Assembly (NCBI GenBank): GCA_032173965.1
Contig: JAVUNC010000004.1
Span: 57,969,501-58,033,500, forward strand
Direction of reading: 5' to 3'
DNA length: 64,000 nt
Origin: Sitta carolinensis
Taxonomy: Eukaryota; Chordata; Aves; Passeriformes; Sittidae
Shown here: piece after piece, positions 62,801 through 64,000 of the stretch
Position numbering within the stretch: the stretch's first letter is position 1
How the letters are laid out: each line of letters starts with the position of its first letter
Notes under the pieces: model-generated
Told to the model about the DNA's origin: nothing
Seen by the model: the letters and a program-made list of their open reading frames with translations, nothing else
Database searches by the model: none
Translations under genes and position numbers: made by a program

Positions 62801-64000
62801 TACCAGAGCTTCTTTAAGATCACACAACTAGTATTGAACAGGCAGAAAAAAAGCAGTATCCAAGAGCTCTGAATCCCCAATATCCACTTCTCTCAAAAGG
62901 AGCACAAATATTTAAAAACTTAATTAATGTTCTGATTCTTTCTTTCATTACTAACAAGGTGATCTTAAAATGAAGGAAGAGAAGGAAAAAAGAGAAAAGA
63001 AAAGAAAAGAAAGACTATACCTTTGCAACTGCTCTTGCTGGCTTTTGGCTTCCTGCTCTGTCCCTTTGGCCTTTTCCTCCAATGCAGCGACATTCTGCAC
63101 CAGCTGTTCGCTTGCTGTGGCTTGTAGAAAGGGCTCTATCTCAGACACAAGGCCTTGTAACACTTTCAAATGATCATTAAACTGACTTTCTGTGCTGAAA
63201 AATTCAACATGGTTCCTTAGATTCTCCTCAGAGTTCTCAACATCTAGACCATTTCTTGCTAGCTGTAGAAATTCCTGAGCATCTTCCAGCCAGTCATTTG
63301 CTATCTGCATCACTTGGTAGTACCTTTGGCAGAGGCCATATGCTTTATTCAAGGTAGCCTGAAATAAAAGGGAGAGTCACAAACATAAAATCACAGTAAC
63401 CCGTGTAGTTTTTAATATTCAGACAGTAGGATTACTAAAATGAGTCTTTTTGTAATGATTGTAAATATCAAGCTACAGAGTCATCTTATTCAGCTTTGTG
63501 ACTGAGAAACTAATGATGGTTTGGGTGGACTAACCTGTCTCACATGTATAGCTTCTTGAACTTCACCATCCAGTTCTGCCAGCTCAGCAAGAGTGTTTTC
63601 CAGGTCAGCAGGTATCAGCTCCTTTGCTTTCATATAGCGCTCTTTCTCTTTATCGCTCAGTGCATTCATTATTCTGAGGCTCGACTGCACTTCTTCCTGA
63701 TGTATCTGAACCTTTCGGATTTCTTCTTGGATGTTTTGCAGTTTGAGGTCCAAACTTAAAGTTCCATTAAGTTCTGTTTTCACCCACCTCAACCAGTCAA
63801 GTGAGCGGCAGATTTCTGTTTTGAAATCAATGCTCTGCACAAGCCTGTTCTCACACTCCATCACCGTGTCAACAATGGCAGAATGCAAAGACTTCAGCTT
63901 CTCTTGCCAAGCCTGAACTTGGTGATTTGCTGTCTCATATGCAGATGAGTCAACCTGAGGAGAAAGAGCTTCTAGATGTTCAGTTATTCGTTTCAGAAGA
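614..64000 (-). CDS. SYNE1: SYNE1 (nesprin-1), internal 38 exons, partial at both ends
   Basis: This is the gene-level entry. Nesprin-1 giant isoforms join the actin cytoskeleton, through N-terminal calponin-homology domains, to the nuclear envelope, through a C-terminal KASH domain. Both ends lie outside this window; only the central spectrin-repeat rod is here. All exons read on the minus strand with GT-AG introns, except one GC-AG intron after E13. Most introns are phase 0; E2/E3, E5/E6, E23/E24 and E33/E34 split codons. I recognise the gene from stretches such as [20 protein letters not shown] (E15) and ASGKRQLLE (E19). E18 is one base short. Introns 1-613, 770-1371, 4233-4572, 4706-5636, 8630-9074, 16520-17310, 17462-18461, 18569-19225, 29334-30346, 30508-31264, 36092-37129, 44496-45151, 61250-62189 and 62335-63020 hold nothing I recognise, apart from a purine run at 62971-63015. 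Confidence 0.95.
1372..1548 (-). CDS. SYNE1: SYNE1 exon E37
   Basis: 177 bp, 59 codons, phase 0. It starts [10 protein letters not shown] and ends LQGLITEK. The acceptor follows a long pyrimidine tract (..TTTTTCCTAG) and the donor is AAG|GTAAAG. The helix residue W in RRWQILQGL fits a spectrin repeat. Confidence 0.95.
1650..2745 (+). mobile_element. CR1 LINE fragment, reverse-transcriptase part, degraded
   Basis: The plus strand carries broken CR1 ORF2 reading frames. [13 protein letters not shown] and [13 protein letters not shown] are typical of the CR1 reverse transcriptase, followed by [16 protein letters not shown]. Frames shift several times and stops interrupt them, so it is dead. It lies in the intron between E36 and E37 and is antisense to SYNE1. 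The usual CR1 3' ATTCTATG octamer is not visible, so the 3' end is missing or diverged. Confidence 0.85.
3017..3166 (-). CDS. SYNE1: SYNE1 exon E36
   Basis: 150 bp, 50 codons, phase 0. It starts [15 protein letters not shown] and ends [17 protein letters not shown] marks the start of a spectrin helix. The donor is AAG|GTACTG and the acceptor ..CTCAACAG. Confidence 0.95.
3553..3596. repeat. 22-bp tandem duplication (2 copies)
   Basis: The unit AATTTTCTAAGTTCAGTATT plus two more bases occurs twice head to tail, with one difference at the last base. It lies in the intron between E35 and E36, where nothing else stands out. Confidence 0.85.
4050..4232 (-). CDS. SYNE1: SYNE1 exon E35
   Basis: 183 bp, 61 codons, phase 0. 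It starts [15 protein letters not shown] and ends [25 protein letters not shown] and [13 protein letters not shown] are strongly conserved nesprin-1 rod residues. The donor is CAG|GTAAGA and the acceptor ..TTACAG. Confidence 0.95.
4573..4705 (-). CDS. SYNE1: SYNE1 exon E34
   Basis: 133 bp: one base that completes the split arginine codon from E33 (AG|G), then 44 codons, YQSESNEL to [21 protein letters not shown] is a spectrin helix A/B motif. The donor is TTG|GTAAGT. Confidence 0.95.
5637..5833 (-). CDS. SYNE1: SYNE1 exon E33
   Basis: 197 bp: 65 codons plus AG of a split arginine codon. It starts [20 protein letters not shown] and ends LETILKHWT. It is heptad-rich with [10 protein letters not shown]. 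The donor is AAG|GTATTG and the acceptor ..CATTACAG. Confidence 0.95.
5834..7246. other. Intron sequence with no recognised element
   Basis: AT-rich intron DNA between E33 and a CR1 piece. It contains only short A/T runs and no long open frame with coding character. Two minus-strand open frames of about 65-75 codons look like chance. Confidence 0.6.
7247..8465 (+). mobile_element. CR1 LINE 3' fragment, degraded
   Basis: The 5' part resembles CR1 ORF2 (CACAGGCTGTTCAGCCTCAC, an old reading of the pol domain). The 3' part matches the CR1 tail (GAGGCTGGACTAGATAACTG followed by AGATCCCTTTAACC). Frames are heavily interrupted. It is antisense to SYNE1, in the intron upstream of E33, and ends about 30 bp from E32's donor. 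Confidence 0.75.
8498..8629 (-). CDS. SYNE1: SYNE1 exon E32
   Basis: 132 bp, 44 codons, phase 0. It starts [20 protein letters not shown] and ends DRITLFQ. The acidic, glutamine-rich helix is typical of the rod. The donor is CAG|GTTGGT and the acceptor ..GGTTGTAG. Confidence 0.95.
9075..9248 (-). CDS. SYNE1: SYNE1 exon E31
   Basis: 174 bp, 58 codons, phase 0. It starts [19 protein letters not shown] and ends [13 protein letters not shown]. These residues are strongly conserved in vertebrate nesprin-1. The donor is GAG|GTGAGA and the acceptor ..ATTTTTCAG. Confidence 0.95.
9842..10414 (+). mobile_element. Solo LTR, avian ERVL type
   Basis: It starts TGTCCTGGTTTTGGCTGG, contains a TATA-like stretch in CAGTATATAAACTGGGGGAG and a T-rich R region, and ends near GGGGCTAAACCATGACA. 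This arrangement is that of the ERVL-type LTRs common in bird genomes. I see no matching target duplication (ATACG against ACAAG), so it is old or its edges have decayed. It is antisense to SYNE1 and ends about 50 bp from E30's donor. Confidence 0.8.
10463..10663 (-). CDS. SYNE1: SYNE1 exon E30
   Basis: 201 bp, 67 codons, phase 0. It starts [15 protein letters not shown] and ends [27 protein letters not shown] is a classic nesprin-1 stretch. The donor is AAG|GTAAGG and the acceptor ..CCCCCAG. Confidence 0.96.
10664..12145. other. Intron E29-E30, no recognised element
   Basis: 1.5 kb of AT-rich intron. Several 60-85 codon open frames on both strands lack coding character. I recognise no repeat family. 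Confidence 0.6.
12146..12265 (-). CDS. SYNE1: SYNE1 exon E29
   Basis: 120 bp, 40 codons, phase 0. It starts [20 protein letters not shown] and ends VQELSKIQ. The donor is CAG|GTATGG and the acceptor ..ATATACAG. Confidence 0.95.
12266..13969. other. Intron E28-E29, no recognised element
   Basis: 1.7 kb of AT-rich intron with short T and A runs. I recognise no repeat family or extra exon. Confidence 0.6.
13970..14071 (-). CDS. SYNE1: SYNE1 exon E28
   Basis: 102 bp, 34 codons, phase 0, the shortest exon here. It starts [20 protein letters not shown] and ends PETEQMQ. The donor is CAG|GTACTA and the acceptor ..TCCTGTAG. Confidence 0.94.
14811..14960. repeat. Poly-T run followed by (TAA)n/(CAA)n microsatellite
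   Basis: A run of about 30 T with one C is followed, after some 60 bp, by imperfect AATGGTAATAATGG units, then TAATAA and CAACAA repeats. It lies in the intron between E27 and E28; the rest of that intron is plain AT-rich DNA. Confidence 0.9.
15042..15251 (-). CDS. SYNE1: SYNE1 exon E27
   Basis: 210 bp, 70 codons, phase 0. It starts [20 protein letters not shown] and ends [24 protein letters not shown] is conserved. The donor is AAG|GTATGA and the acceptor ..AAAATTAG. Confidence 0.95.
15465..15720 (-). mobile_element. CR1 LINE 3' end
   Basis: The plus strand reads as the reverse complement of a CR1 3' tail: GTCATCTAGTCCAACCCTCC, then CATCACCTCTCTGGGCAACC and the ATTCCTTATATCTCGTCTGA stretch. 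The element is therefore in SYNE1's sense orientation, in the intron between E26 and E27. Confidence 0.9.
16067..16222 (-). CDS. SYNE1: SYNE1 exon E26
   Basis: 156 bp, 52 codons, phase 0. It starts [18 protein letters not shown] and ends [29 protein letters not shown] is a spectrin helix A motif. The donor is GAG|GTAAGG and the acceptor ..TTGCCCAG. Confidence 0.95.
16388..16519 (-). CDS. SYNE1: SYNE1 exon E25
   Basis: 132 bp, 44 codons, phase 0. It starts [18 protein letters not shown] and ends QAFEDVSSE. This non-helical linker is distinctive for nesprin-1. The donor is GAG|GTAATT and the acceptor ..TCAGCAG. The intron to E26 is only 165 bp. Confidence 0.95.
17311..17461 (-). CDS. SYNE1: SYNE1 exon E24
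   Basis: 151 bp: T completing a split serine codon from E23 (AG|T), then 50 codons from [16 protein letters not shown] to [26 protein letters not shown] is a spectrin helix. The donor is CTG|GTAGTG. Confidence 0.93.
18462..18568 (-). CDS. SYNE1: SYNE1 exon E23
   Basis: 107 bp: 35 codons plus AG of a split serine codon. It starts [20 protein letters not shown] and ends STEGLSI. The donor is AAG|GTGTGC, a weaker site than most here. The acceptor is ..TGTGCTAG. Confidence 0.92.
19226..19357 (-). CDS. SYNE1: SYNE1 exon E22
   Basis: 132 bp, 44 codons, phase 0. It starts [18 protein letters not shown] and ends [25 protein letters not shown] is a conserved helix start. The donor is AAA|GTTGGT, a non-G last base with a weak consensus. 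The acceptor is ..TAAAGCAG. Confidence 0.94.
19358..22904. other. Long intron E21-E22, mostly unannotated
   Basis: Most of the 4.3-kb intron shows no gene or recognisable transposon. Visible items are a T run (19,735-19,757), a 15-bp unit TTATTCTAAATAGAT repeated twice (20,348-20,377), and three copies of TTTTAAAATA (about 22,499-22,528). Open frames of 60-95 codons on both strands look like chance. A G-rich tract follows at 22,909. Confidence 0.6.
22909..22937 (+). other. G-quadruplex-prone tract
   Basis: Four or more G runs occur close together: GGGGGGAGGGAGGGGG, then after a short spacer GGAGGG. The loops are short enough for an intramolecular G-quadruplex on the plus strand (C-rich in the SYNE1 transcript). 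Function is unknown. Confidence 0.6.
23619..23810 (-). CDS. SYNE1: SYNE1 exon E21
   Basis: 192 bp, 64 codons, phase 0. It starts [20 protein letters not shown] and ends [19 protein letters not shown] and [11 protein letters not shown] are conserved. The donor is CGG|GTGAGT and the acceptor ..TGCTGCAG. Confidence 0.97.
23811..25586. other. Intron E20-E21, no recognised element
   Basis: 1.8 kb of AT-rich intron. I see no repeat family, RNA gene or plausible extra exon. Confidence 0.6.
25587..25760 (-). CDS. SYNE1: SYNE1 exon E20
   Basis: 174 bp, 58 codons, phase 0. It starts [20 protein letters not shown] and ends [27 protein letters not shown] is a spectrin helix A. The donor is CAG|GTAAAA and the acceptor ..ACCCCTAG. 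Confidence 0.96.
26500..26990 (+). mobile_element. CR1 LINE fragment, C-terminal part of ORF2
   Basis: Plus-strand frames show degraded CR1 pol: FADDTK-like DNA (TTTGCTGATGACACAAAATG), then CACAGGCTGGAGGCC, then the GTCCACACACCTGGAGTACT stretch that is highly typical of CR1. Frames are broken. It is antisense to SYNE1, in the intron between E19 and E20. The 500 bp before it has no clear assignment. Confidence 0.85.
27050..27622 (+). mobile_element. Solo LTR, avian ERVL type (second)
   Basis: AACTTTGTTGTAGTCTGTAC, the AAAGGGATATTCCACACCAG box, AATAAAAGCCCAGGG (TATA/poly-A region) and TTTAGCTGCTGGCAGGGTCA near the end match the layout of bird ERVL LTRs. The left edge is uncertain. It is antisense to SYNE1 and sits directly after the CR1 piece. 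Confidence 0.7.
27623..28357. other. Intron sequence with no recognised element
   Basis: AT-rich DNA between two LTR-like pieces. No repeat or open frame of note. Confidence 0.5.
28358..28425 (-). mobile_element. Fragment of an ERVL-type LTR end
   Basis: TTGGTTTAACCCCAGCTGGC followed by AACTAAGTACCACA reads as the reverse complement of an avian ERVL LTR 3' end. Only this short piece is recognisable, so the call is tentative. Confidence 0.4.
28880..28920. repeat. (CA)n then (TA)n microsatellite
   Basis: About twelve CA units run into TAATATATATAT. The tract lies directly before the inverted repeat at 28,934. Confidence 0.9.
28934..28992. repeat. Inverted repeat, potential 20-bp hairpin
   Basis: The left arm AGCCAGAAGAAACTTGGAAC pairs with the right arm GTTCCAAGTTCTTTCTGGCT, with 18 of 20 positions complementary. 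The spacer is AT-rich and itself partly palindromic (ATATATAATATATAT). It could form a stem-loop on either strand. It lies in the intron between E19 and E20. Confidence 0.8.
29139..29333 (-). CDS. SYNE1: SYNE1 exon E19
   Basis: 195 bp, 65 codons, phase 0. It starts [20 protein letters not shown] and ends [27 protein letters not shown] is nearly invariant in the family. The donor is GAG|GTACAA and the acceptor ..TAAATAG. Confidence 0.97.
30347..30507 (-). CDS. SYNE1: SYNE1 exon E18, carries a one-base frameshift
   Basis: 161 bp, where 162 (54 codons) is expected. The 5' part reads [20 protein letters not shown]. The 3' part resumes as [20 protein letters not shown] in another frame and runs to QMAEHQ. 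One base is missing around 30,445-30,450, in GACACCTCC on the coding strand. Read literally, the frame meets a TAA about 16 codons later. Both splice sites are good (CAG|GTAAAA; ..CTTCTTCAG). A sequence error, a private allele or a real lesion are all possible; conserved residues on both sides favour an error or a very recent change. Confidence 0.93.
31265..31432 (-). CDS. SYNE1: SYNE1 exon E17
   Basis: 168 bp, 56 codons, phase 0. It starts [19 protein letters not shown] and ends [28 protein letters not shown] is the flexible part. The donor is GTG|GTAAGT and the acceptor ..GCTTGTAG. Confidence 0.96.
31433..32208. other. Intron sequence with no recognised element
   Basis: Intron DNA between E17 and a CR1 tail. 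A run of nine G-rich bases near 31,708 is the only local oddity. Confidence 0.5.
32255..32565 (+). mobile_element. CR1 LINE 3' UTR
   Basis: CAGGCTCTTCTCAGTGGTGC, GGTGACTGAGAACTGGGACA, GGTTGCCCAGAGAAGTTGCA and the closing ACCAGATGATCTCTGGAGGC then CCCCTTCAACCTCAACCATT stretch are textbook CR1 3' sequence, ending ATTCTGTATAGATG. It is antisense to SYNE1, in the intron between E16 and E17. Confidence 0.95.
32566..35950. other. Intron E16-E17 remainder, no recognised gene
   Basis: 3.4 kb of AT-rich intron. A short AGAATCATAGGATCAG at about 33,414 recalls a CR1 end, but nothing further of the element follows. No RNA gene or extra exon is visible. Confidence 0.55.
35951..36091 (-). CDS. SYNE1: SYNE1 exon E16
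   Basis: 141 bp, 47 codons, phase 0. It starts [20 protein letters not shown] and ends [10 protein letters not shown]. This Ser/Pro-rich segment ([15 protein letters not shown]) is a disordered linker rather than a spectrin repeat, with several SP and TP sites. The donor is CAG|GTACCT and the acceptor ..TGTGGCAG. Confidence 0.97.
37130..37324 (-). CDS. SYNE1: SYNE1 exon E15, possibly also the first coding exon of a short CPG2-like isoform
   Basis: 195 bp, 65 codons, phase 0, when joined from E14. It starts [19 protein letters not shown] and ends THPSVVM. The acceptor is TTTCCTCAG|GAG and the donor ATG|GTAAGC. If transcription starts in the adjoining CpG island and runs in unspliced, an in-frame ATG at 37,334-37,336 adds MFPQ before ELAQ. 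The same frame has a TGA at 37,391-37,393 and no ATG between, so this ATG is the first usable start. The acceptor has a short pyrimidine tract preceded by GGGGGGAAAAAA, an unusual context that may weaken it. Confidence 0.96.
37340..37720 (-). promoter_or_regulatory. CpG island, likely internal SYNE1 promoter
   Basis: GC-rich block in an otherwise AT-rich gene; I count about 20 CpGs in 37,441-37,560 alone. It contains GGGGCGG (Sp1-like, minus strand, near 37,515-37,521), NotI-type GCGGCCGC and AscI-type GGCGCGCC. No TATA box is clear. It abuts E15 on its 5' side. SYNE1 is known to yield a brain-specific internal product, CPG2, from a start inside the gene; linking this island to that product is my inference from its position. 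Confidence 0.75.
37526..37563. repeat. GGAC/GGAG tetranucleotide array in the CpG island
   Basis: GGAC and GGAG units alternate irregularly (GGACGGACGGAGGGACGGAG...). Such an array is prone to length change and lies in the probable 5' leader of the internal transcript. Confidence 0.85.
37721..40682. other. Intron E14-E15 remainder, no recognised element
   Basis: 3 kb of AT-rich intron upstream of the CpG island in gene direction. Open frames of about 90-105 codons at 38,544-38,861, 39,472-39,750 and 39,914-40,192 lack similarity I recognise. No repeat family is clear. Confidence 0.55.
40683..40826 (-). CDS. SYNE1: SYNE1 exon E14
   Basis: 144 bp, 48 codons, phase 0. It starts [19 protein letters not shown] and ends [27 protein letters not shown] is conserved. 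The donor is GAG|GTATGG and the acceptor ..TTTTCTAG. Confidence 0.96.
40827..42077. other. Intron E13-E14, GC-AG type
   Basis: A 1.25-kb intron with a GC donor (CAG|GCAAGT) and an AG acceptor. The interior is AT-rich with no repeat I recognise. Confidence 0.8.
42078..42260 (-). CDS. SYNE1: SYNE1 exon E13
   Basis: 183 bp, 61 codons, phase 0. It starts [20 protein letters not shown] and ends [10 protein letters not shown]. It is unusual in ending with a GC donor: CAG|GCAAGTGC on the coding strand. Reading on past the donor gives a short open extension with no family similarity, so the exon end is set by the join to E14. Confidence 0.95.
42261..43239. other. Intron E12-E13, first part, no recognised element
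   Basis: AT-rich intron DNA with an A run at 42,536-42,546. Nothing else is recognisable. Confidence 0.5.
43240..43560 (-). mobile_element. Possible LTR or retro-sequence fragment
   Basis: On the minus strand this block is less AT-rich than its surroundings and has two AATAAA signals (in GAATAAAGGAACATGG and ACAATAAAGACACCC). That resembles an LTR R/U5 arrangement. I cannot name a family and see no clean ends. Confidence 0.3.
43561..44372. other. Intron E12-E13, last part, no recognised element
   Basis: AT-rich intron, with no gene, repeat or RNA recognised. Confidence 0.5.
44373..44495 (-). CDS. SYNE1: SYNE1 exon E12
   Basis: 123 bp, 41 codons, phase 0. It starts [20 protein letters not shown] and ends KEQLSHRQ. 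The donor is CAG|GTAAAA and the acceptor ..GTGTTACAG. Confidence 0.95.
45152..45337 (-). CDS. SYNE1: SYNE1 exon E11
   Basis: 186 bp, 62 codons, phase 0. It starts [20 protein letters not shown] and ends [28 protein letters not shown] is a rod helix. The donor is AAG|GTAACT and the acceptor ..CATTGATAG. Confidence 0.95.
45338..46661. other. Intron E10-E11 with small repeats
   Basis: AT-rich intron. It contains an imperfect CA-rich tract (46,088-46,120) and a 16-bp tandem duplication of AAATTACTCTGATGTG (about 46,150-46,181). Nothing else is recognised. Confidence 0.6.
46662..46799 (-). CDS. SYNE1: SYNE1 exon E10
   Basis: 138 bp, 46 codons, phase 0. It starts [20 protein letters not shown] and ends LRDQFKAYQ. 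The donor is CAG|GTGATT and the acceptor ..TTTCACCCAG. Confidence 0.95.
46800..48273. other. Intron E9-E10, no recognised element
   Basis: 1.5 kb of AT-rich intron, with no gene or repeat family recognised. Confidence 0.55.
48274..48456 (-). CDS. SYNE1: SYNE1 exon E9
   Basis: 183 bp, 61 codons, phase 0. It starts [19 protein letters not shown] and ends [29 protein letters not shown] is conserved. The donor is CAG|GTATGG and the acceptor ..CTGTCTAG. Confidence 0.95.
49161..49460 (-). mobile_element. CR1 LINE 3' end
   Basis: The plus strand starts CACAGAATCATAGAACAGGT, the reverse complement of the CR1 terminal ATTCTATGATTCTG octamer pair. It continues with GGTTGGAAGC, GTCCAATCTCCCTGC and CCACAACCTCTCTGGGCAAC. 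It is sense to SYNE1, in the intron between E8 and E9. Confidence 0.93.
49461..50812. other. Intron E8-E9 remainder, no recognised element
   Basis: AT-rich intron DNA between a CR1 tail and E8. No further repeat or exon is visible; the 48,457-49,160 part is likewise plain. Confidence 0.55.
50813..50965 (-). CDS. SYNE1: SYNE1 exon E8
   Basis: 153 bp, 51 codons, phase 0. It starts [19 protein letters not shown] and ends [10 protein letters not shown]. It is strongly charged, coiled-coil-like and without tryptophan. The donor is AAG|GTAAGA and the acceptor ..TTGACAG. Confidence 0.93.
51153..51308 (-). CDS. SYNE1: SYNE1 exon E7
   Basis: 156 bp, 52 codons, phase 0. It starts [20 protein letters not shown] and ends [29 protein letters not shown] is distinctive for nesprin-1. 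The donor is CAG|GTAAAG and the acceptor ..GTCATTAG. Confidence 0.95.
51547..51712 (-). CDS. SYNE1: SYNE1 exon E6
   Basis: 166 bp: T completing a split asparagine codon from E5 (AA|T), then 55 codons from [20 protein letters not shown] to [25 protein letters not shown] is a spectrin helix A. The donor is CAG|GTATAC. Confidence 0.95.
51713..53209. other. Intron E5-E6, no recognised element
   Basis: 1.5 kb of AT-rich intron, with no repeat family or exon recognised. Confidence 0.55.
53210..53472 (-). CDS. SYNE1: SYNE1 exon E5
   Basis: 263 bp: 87 codons plus AA of a split codon. It starts [20 protein letters not shown] and ends [27 protein letters not shown] is conserved. The donor is CAA|GTAAGG and the acceptor ..TTTCCATAG. 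Only 57 bp of original intron separate its acceptor from the provirus at 53,530. Confidence 0.94.
53525..53529. repeat. Provirus target-site duplication, left copy (ACAAC)
   Basis: ACAAC stands immediately before the 5' LTR's TG and again immediately after the 3' LTR's CA (60,256-60,260). A 5-bp duplication fits ERVL and some gammaretroviral integrases and proves insertion as one unit. Confidence 0.9.
53530..54165 (+). repeat. 5' LTR of the provirus
   Basis: 636 bp, TGTCCTAGGG... to ...AACTAGGACA, with TG/CA ends. It contains a long T-rich stretch (53,793-53,820), a G run of 12 (near 54,006), and a poly(A) signal AATAAA at 54,033-54,038. The open frames across it on both strands (up to 199 codons) also occur in the other LTR and look like chance. 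Confidence 0.97.
54171..54188 (+). promoter_or_regulatory. Primer-binding site, tRNA-Lys(1,2) type
   Basis: TGGCGCCCAACGTGGGGC starts five bases after the LTR end. It matches the complement of the lysine tRNA 3' end as used by several retroviruses, so reverse transcription would be primed by that tRNA. Confidence 0.9.
54269..54772 (+). CDS. Pre-gag hydrophobic ORF of the provirus, unknown function
   Basis: 167 codons from the first ATG to TAG; the frame is open back into the LTR but without an earlier ATG. The N-terminal half is very hydrophobic: likely membrane segments at about residues 12-34 ([17 protein letters not shown]), 36-48 and 55-75 ([10 protein letters not shown]). The C-terminal end is basic ([13 protein letters not shown]). 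The frame lies between the primer site and gag, where retroviruses usually have only untranslated leader. The gag frame opens (54,754) before this frame closes, and gag's first ATG is at 54,817, so it could be translated separately or joined to gag by a frame change. I recognise no homologue. Confidence 0.55.
   Translation: MCFQFIMSLGVKACLYFWSLGFFEIIILLWSLGLFAYPQIVLLLSLIRSFYSRGAVTRIAILLGLVVVICKKFINLLGAVPGMDGSWLWLFTQIVMGGVGDEAFQSLLSFFSSEFVTSLFENIQFPLNVKETIFLVFNLVSFHYTVRSFSRMRAEISRRADETLTQE
54817..56282 (+). CDS. gag: gag of the provirus, one frame break, ends in TAG
   Basis: Gag builds the virus-like particle. The first part reads in one frame (from about [17 protein letters not shown]) and is open to 55,263. 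The second part reads in another frame (open through 55,152 to 56,282). The switch probably sits at the GGGGG at 55,021-55,025, consistent with one lost base. The middle has an acidic run (six Asp), then a capsid-like helical region, then a charged coiled coil ([19 protein letters not shown]). No CCHC zinc knuckle is present; a basic stretch near the end ([12 protein letters not shown]) could bind nucleic acid. The ORF ends at TAG 56,280-56,282, in frame with pol. Confidence 0.8.
56280..56316 (+). promoter_or_regulatory. gag-pol junction: in-frame TAG followed by a hairpin
   Basis: The gag stop TAG (56,280-56,282) is followed without frame change by an open pol frame. Five bases later, CCCTGCCTCT pairs with AGAGGC then AGGG (10 base pairs with one bulged T, loop AGCCAGGT). 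A stop codon followed closely by RNA structure is how murine-type retroviruses achieve read-through to make Gag-Pol. That this hairpin acts so is inference. Confidence 0.65.
56283..59461 (+). CDS. pol: pro-pol of the provirus, one frame break near the integrase end
   Basis: Protease: LVDTGAQ with Asp at 56,391. Reverse transcriptase: [20 protein letters not shown] and the active-site YIDD at 57,216-57,227. RNase H: FTDGSC with Asp at 58,149, [11 protein letters not shown] and LYTDSW. Integrase: a His-His-Cys-Cys zinc finger (GHQGRD to CETCAAIK), then Asp (58,827), Asp (59,004) and Glu (59,112), the last two 35 residues apart as in the D,D(35)E family. All visible catalytic residues are present. 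The frame stops at 59,187-59,189; the remaining integrase C-terminus lies in another frame to TGA 59,459-59,461, consistent with one lost base in GGGGG at 59,156-59,160. No dUTPase is seen. Confidence 0.92.
59488..59562 (+). repeat. 28-bp direct repeat after pol
   Basis: TGTAAGTGTCGAAGGTCTGG and its continuation GCAAGTGA occur at 59,488-59,515 and again at 59,535-59,562 with one mismatch, 47 bp apart. Each copy contains GTAAGT, a perfect 5' splice-site core, and ends in GCAAGTGA. It lies in the short non-coding stretch where env would be expected. Confidence 0.85.
59612..59622 (+). promoter_or_regulatory. Polypurine tract of the provirus
   Basis: AAGGGGTGGAA (one T) ends directly at the 3' LTR's TG. 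This is the expected place and composition for the plus-strand DNA primer. Confidence 0.85.
59623..60255 (+). repeat. 3' LTR of the provirus
   Basis: 633 bp, same ends as the 5' copy, with a poly(A) signal at 60,124-60,129. Against the 5' LTR it shows one substitution (ACAGAGCG for ACAGGGCG near 60,004) and one base fewer in each of three runs: C (6 for 7), G (11 for 12) and GG for GGG near 60,208. Confidence 0.97.
60256..60260. repeat. Provirus target-site duplication, right copy (ACAAC)
   Basis: Identical to 53,525-53,529. The intact match agrees with a recent insertion. Confidence 0.9.
60261..61030. other. Intron E4-E5 remainder with a polypurine stretch
   Basis: Original intron between the provirus and E4's donor. 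It contains a 66-bp almost pure purine stretch (about 60,664-60,729, GA/AAG-rich). Nothing else is recognised. Confidence 0.65.
61031..61249 (-). CDS. SYNE1: SYNE1 exon E4
   Basis: 219 bp, 73 codons, phase 0. It starts [20 protein letters not shown] and ends [28 protein letters not shown] is a spectrin repeat helix start. The donor is AAG|GTAAAT and the acceptor ..CTTTTTCAG. Confidence 0.94.
62190..62334 (-). CDS. SYNE1: SYNE1 exon E3
   Basis: 145 bp: G completing a split arginine codon from E2 (AG|G), then 48 codons from [18 protein letters not shown] to EEKLLTHK. The donor is AAG|GTAATG and the acceptor ..TTGTTTAAG. Confidence 0.93.
62971..63015 (+). repeat. Polypurine (GGAA/GAAAA) tract next to E2's donor
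   Basis: A run of G and A such as AGAAAAGAAAAGAAAAGAAAG ends five bases from the E2 donor. In the SYNE1 transcript it is a pyrimidine-rich stretch directly downstream of a 5' splice site, a position where TIA-1-type proteins are known to aid splicing. Confidence 0.7.
63021..63358 (-). CDS. SYNE1: SYNE1 exon E2
   Basis: 338 bp: 112 codons plus AG of a split arginine codon. It starts [18 protein letters not shown] and ends [25 protein letters not shown] is a typical helix A. It spans about one full spectrin repeat. The donor is AAG|GTATAG and the acceptor ..TTATTTCAG. Confidence 0.95.
63535..64000 (-). CDS. SYNE1: SYNE1 exon E1, cut by the window edge
   Basis: It ends EAIHVRQ with donor [28 protein letters not shown] is a spectrin helix A, followed by [29 protein letters not shown] stands before [12 protein letters not shown] (63,954) and could be an acceptor. 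The frame stays open to the window edge, though, and reads [15 protein letters not shown] with good heptad character, so I take the exon as continuing past 64,000. Confidence 0.88.

Noticed and set aside
1..64000. tRNA, rRNA, CRISPR arrays, operons
   Set aside because: None seen; the window is a vertebrate gene interior, and the few hairpins found do not fold as tRNA.

Overview
The window is avian genomic DNA. It contains CR1 LINE fragments and ERVL-type LTRs typical of birds, AT-rich introns, and widely spaced exons coding for spectrin repeats. Apart from one endogenous retrovirus, all the recognisable coding sequence belongs to one gene on the minus strand: SYNE1 (nesprin-1), the giant spectrin-repeat protein that links the nuclear envelope to the cytoskeleton. 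I found 38 consecutive exons, about 6.7 kb of coding sequence or roughly 2,230 residues. They run from the 5' side (right edge, exon cut by the window) to the 3' side (left edge). E1 to E38 number them in transcript order. The exons join in frame, and where I can compare from memory they match vertebrate SYNE1 in length and residue pattern. The one exception is E18, which is one base short.

Layout from right to left in gene order. E1-E4 (64,000-61,031) come first. The next intron carries a nearly intact, very young provirus (53,530-60,255) on the opposite strand. E5-E14 (53,472-40,683) follow. A CpG island lies directly against E15 (37,340-37,720). It looks like an internal promoter, and the E15 frame has an ATG just before its splice acceptor, so a shorter product resembling the brain form CPG2 could start here. 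E16-E38 (36,091-614) complete the series. Introns hold CR1 pieces, solo ERVL-type LTRs and simple repeats; most recognisable retroelements lie antisense to the gene.

The provirus has two 633-636 bp LTRs that differ by one substitution and three one-base indels, a 5-bp target duplication, and a lysine-tRNA-type primer site. It has a short membrane-protein-like ORF ahead of gag, a gag and a pro-pol that share one frame across a single TAG with a hairpin just after it, and no env. Gag and integrase each carry one apparent one-base break, both at runs of five Gs.

The items most worth a second look are the pre-gag membrane ORF, the TAG-plus-hairpin junction, the provirus lying 57 bp from a SYNE1 splice acceptor, the CpG-island start joined to E15, the E18 frameshift, and a GC-AG intron.
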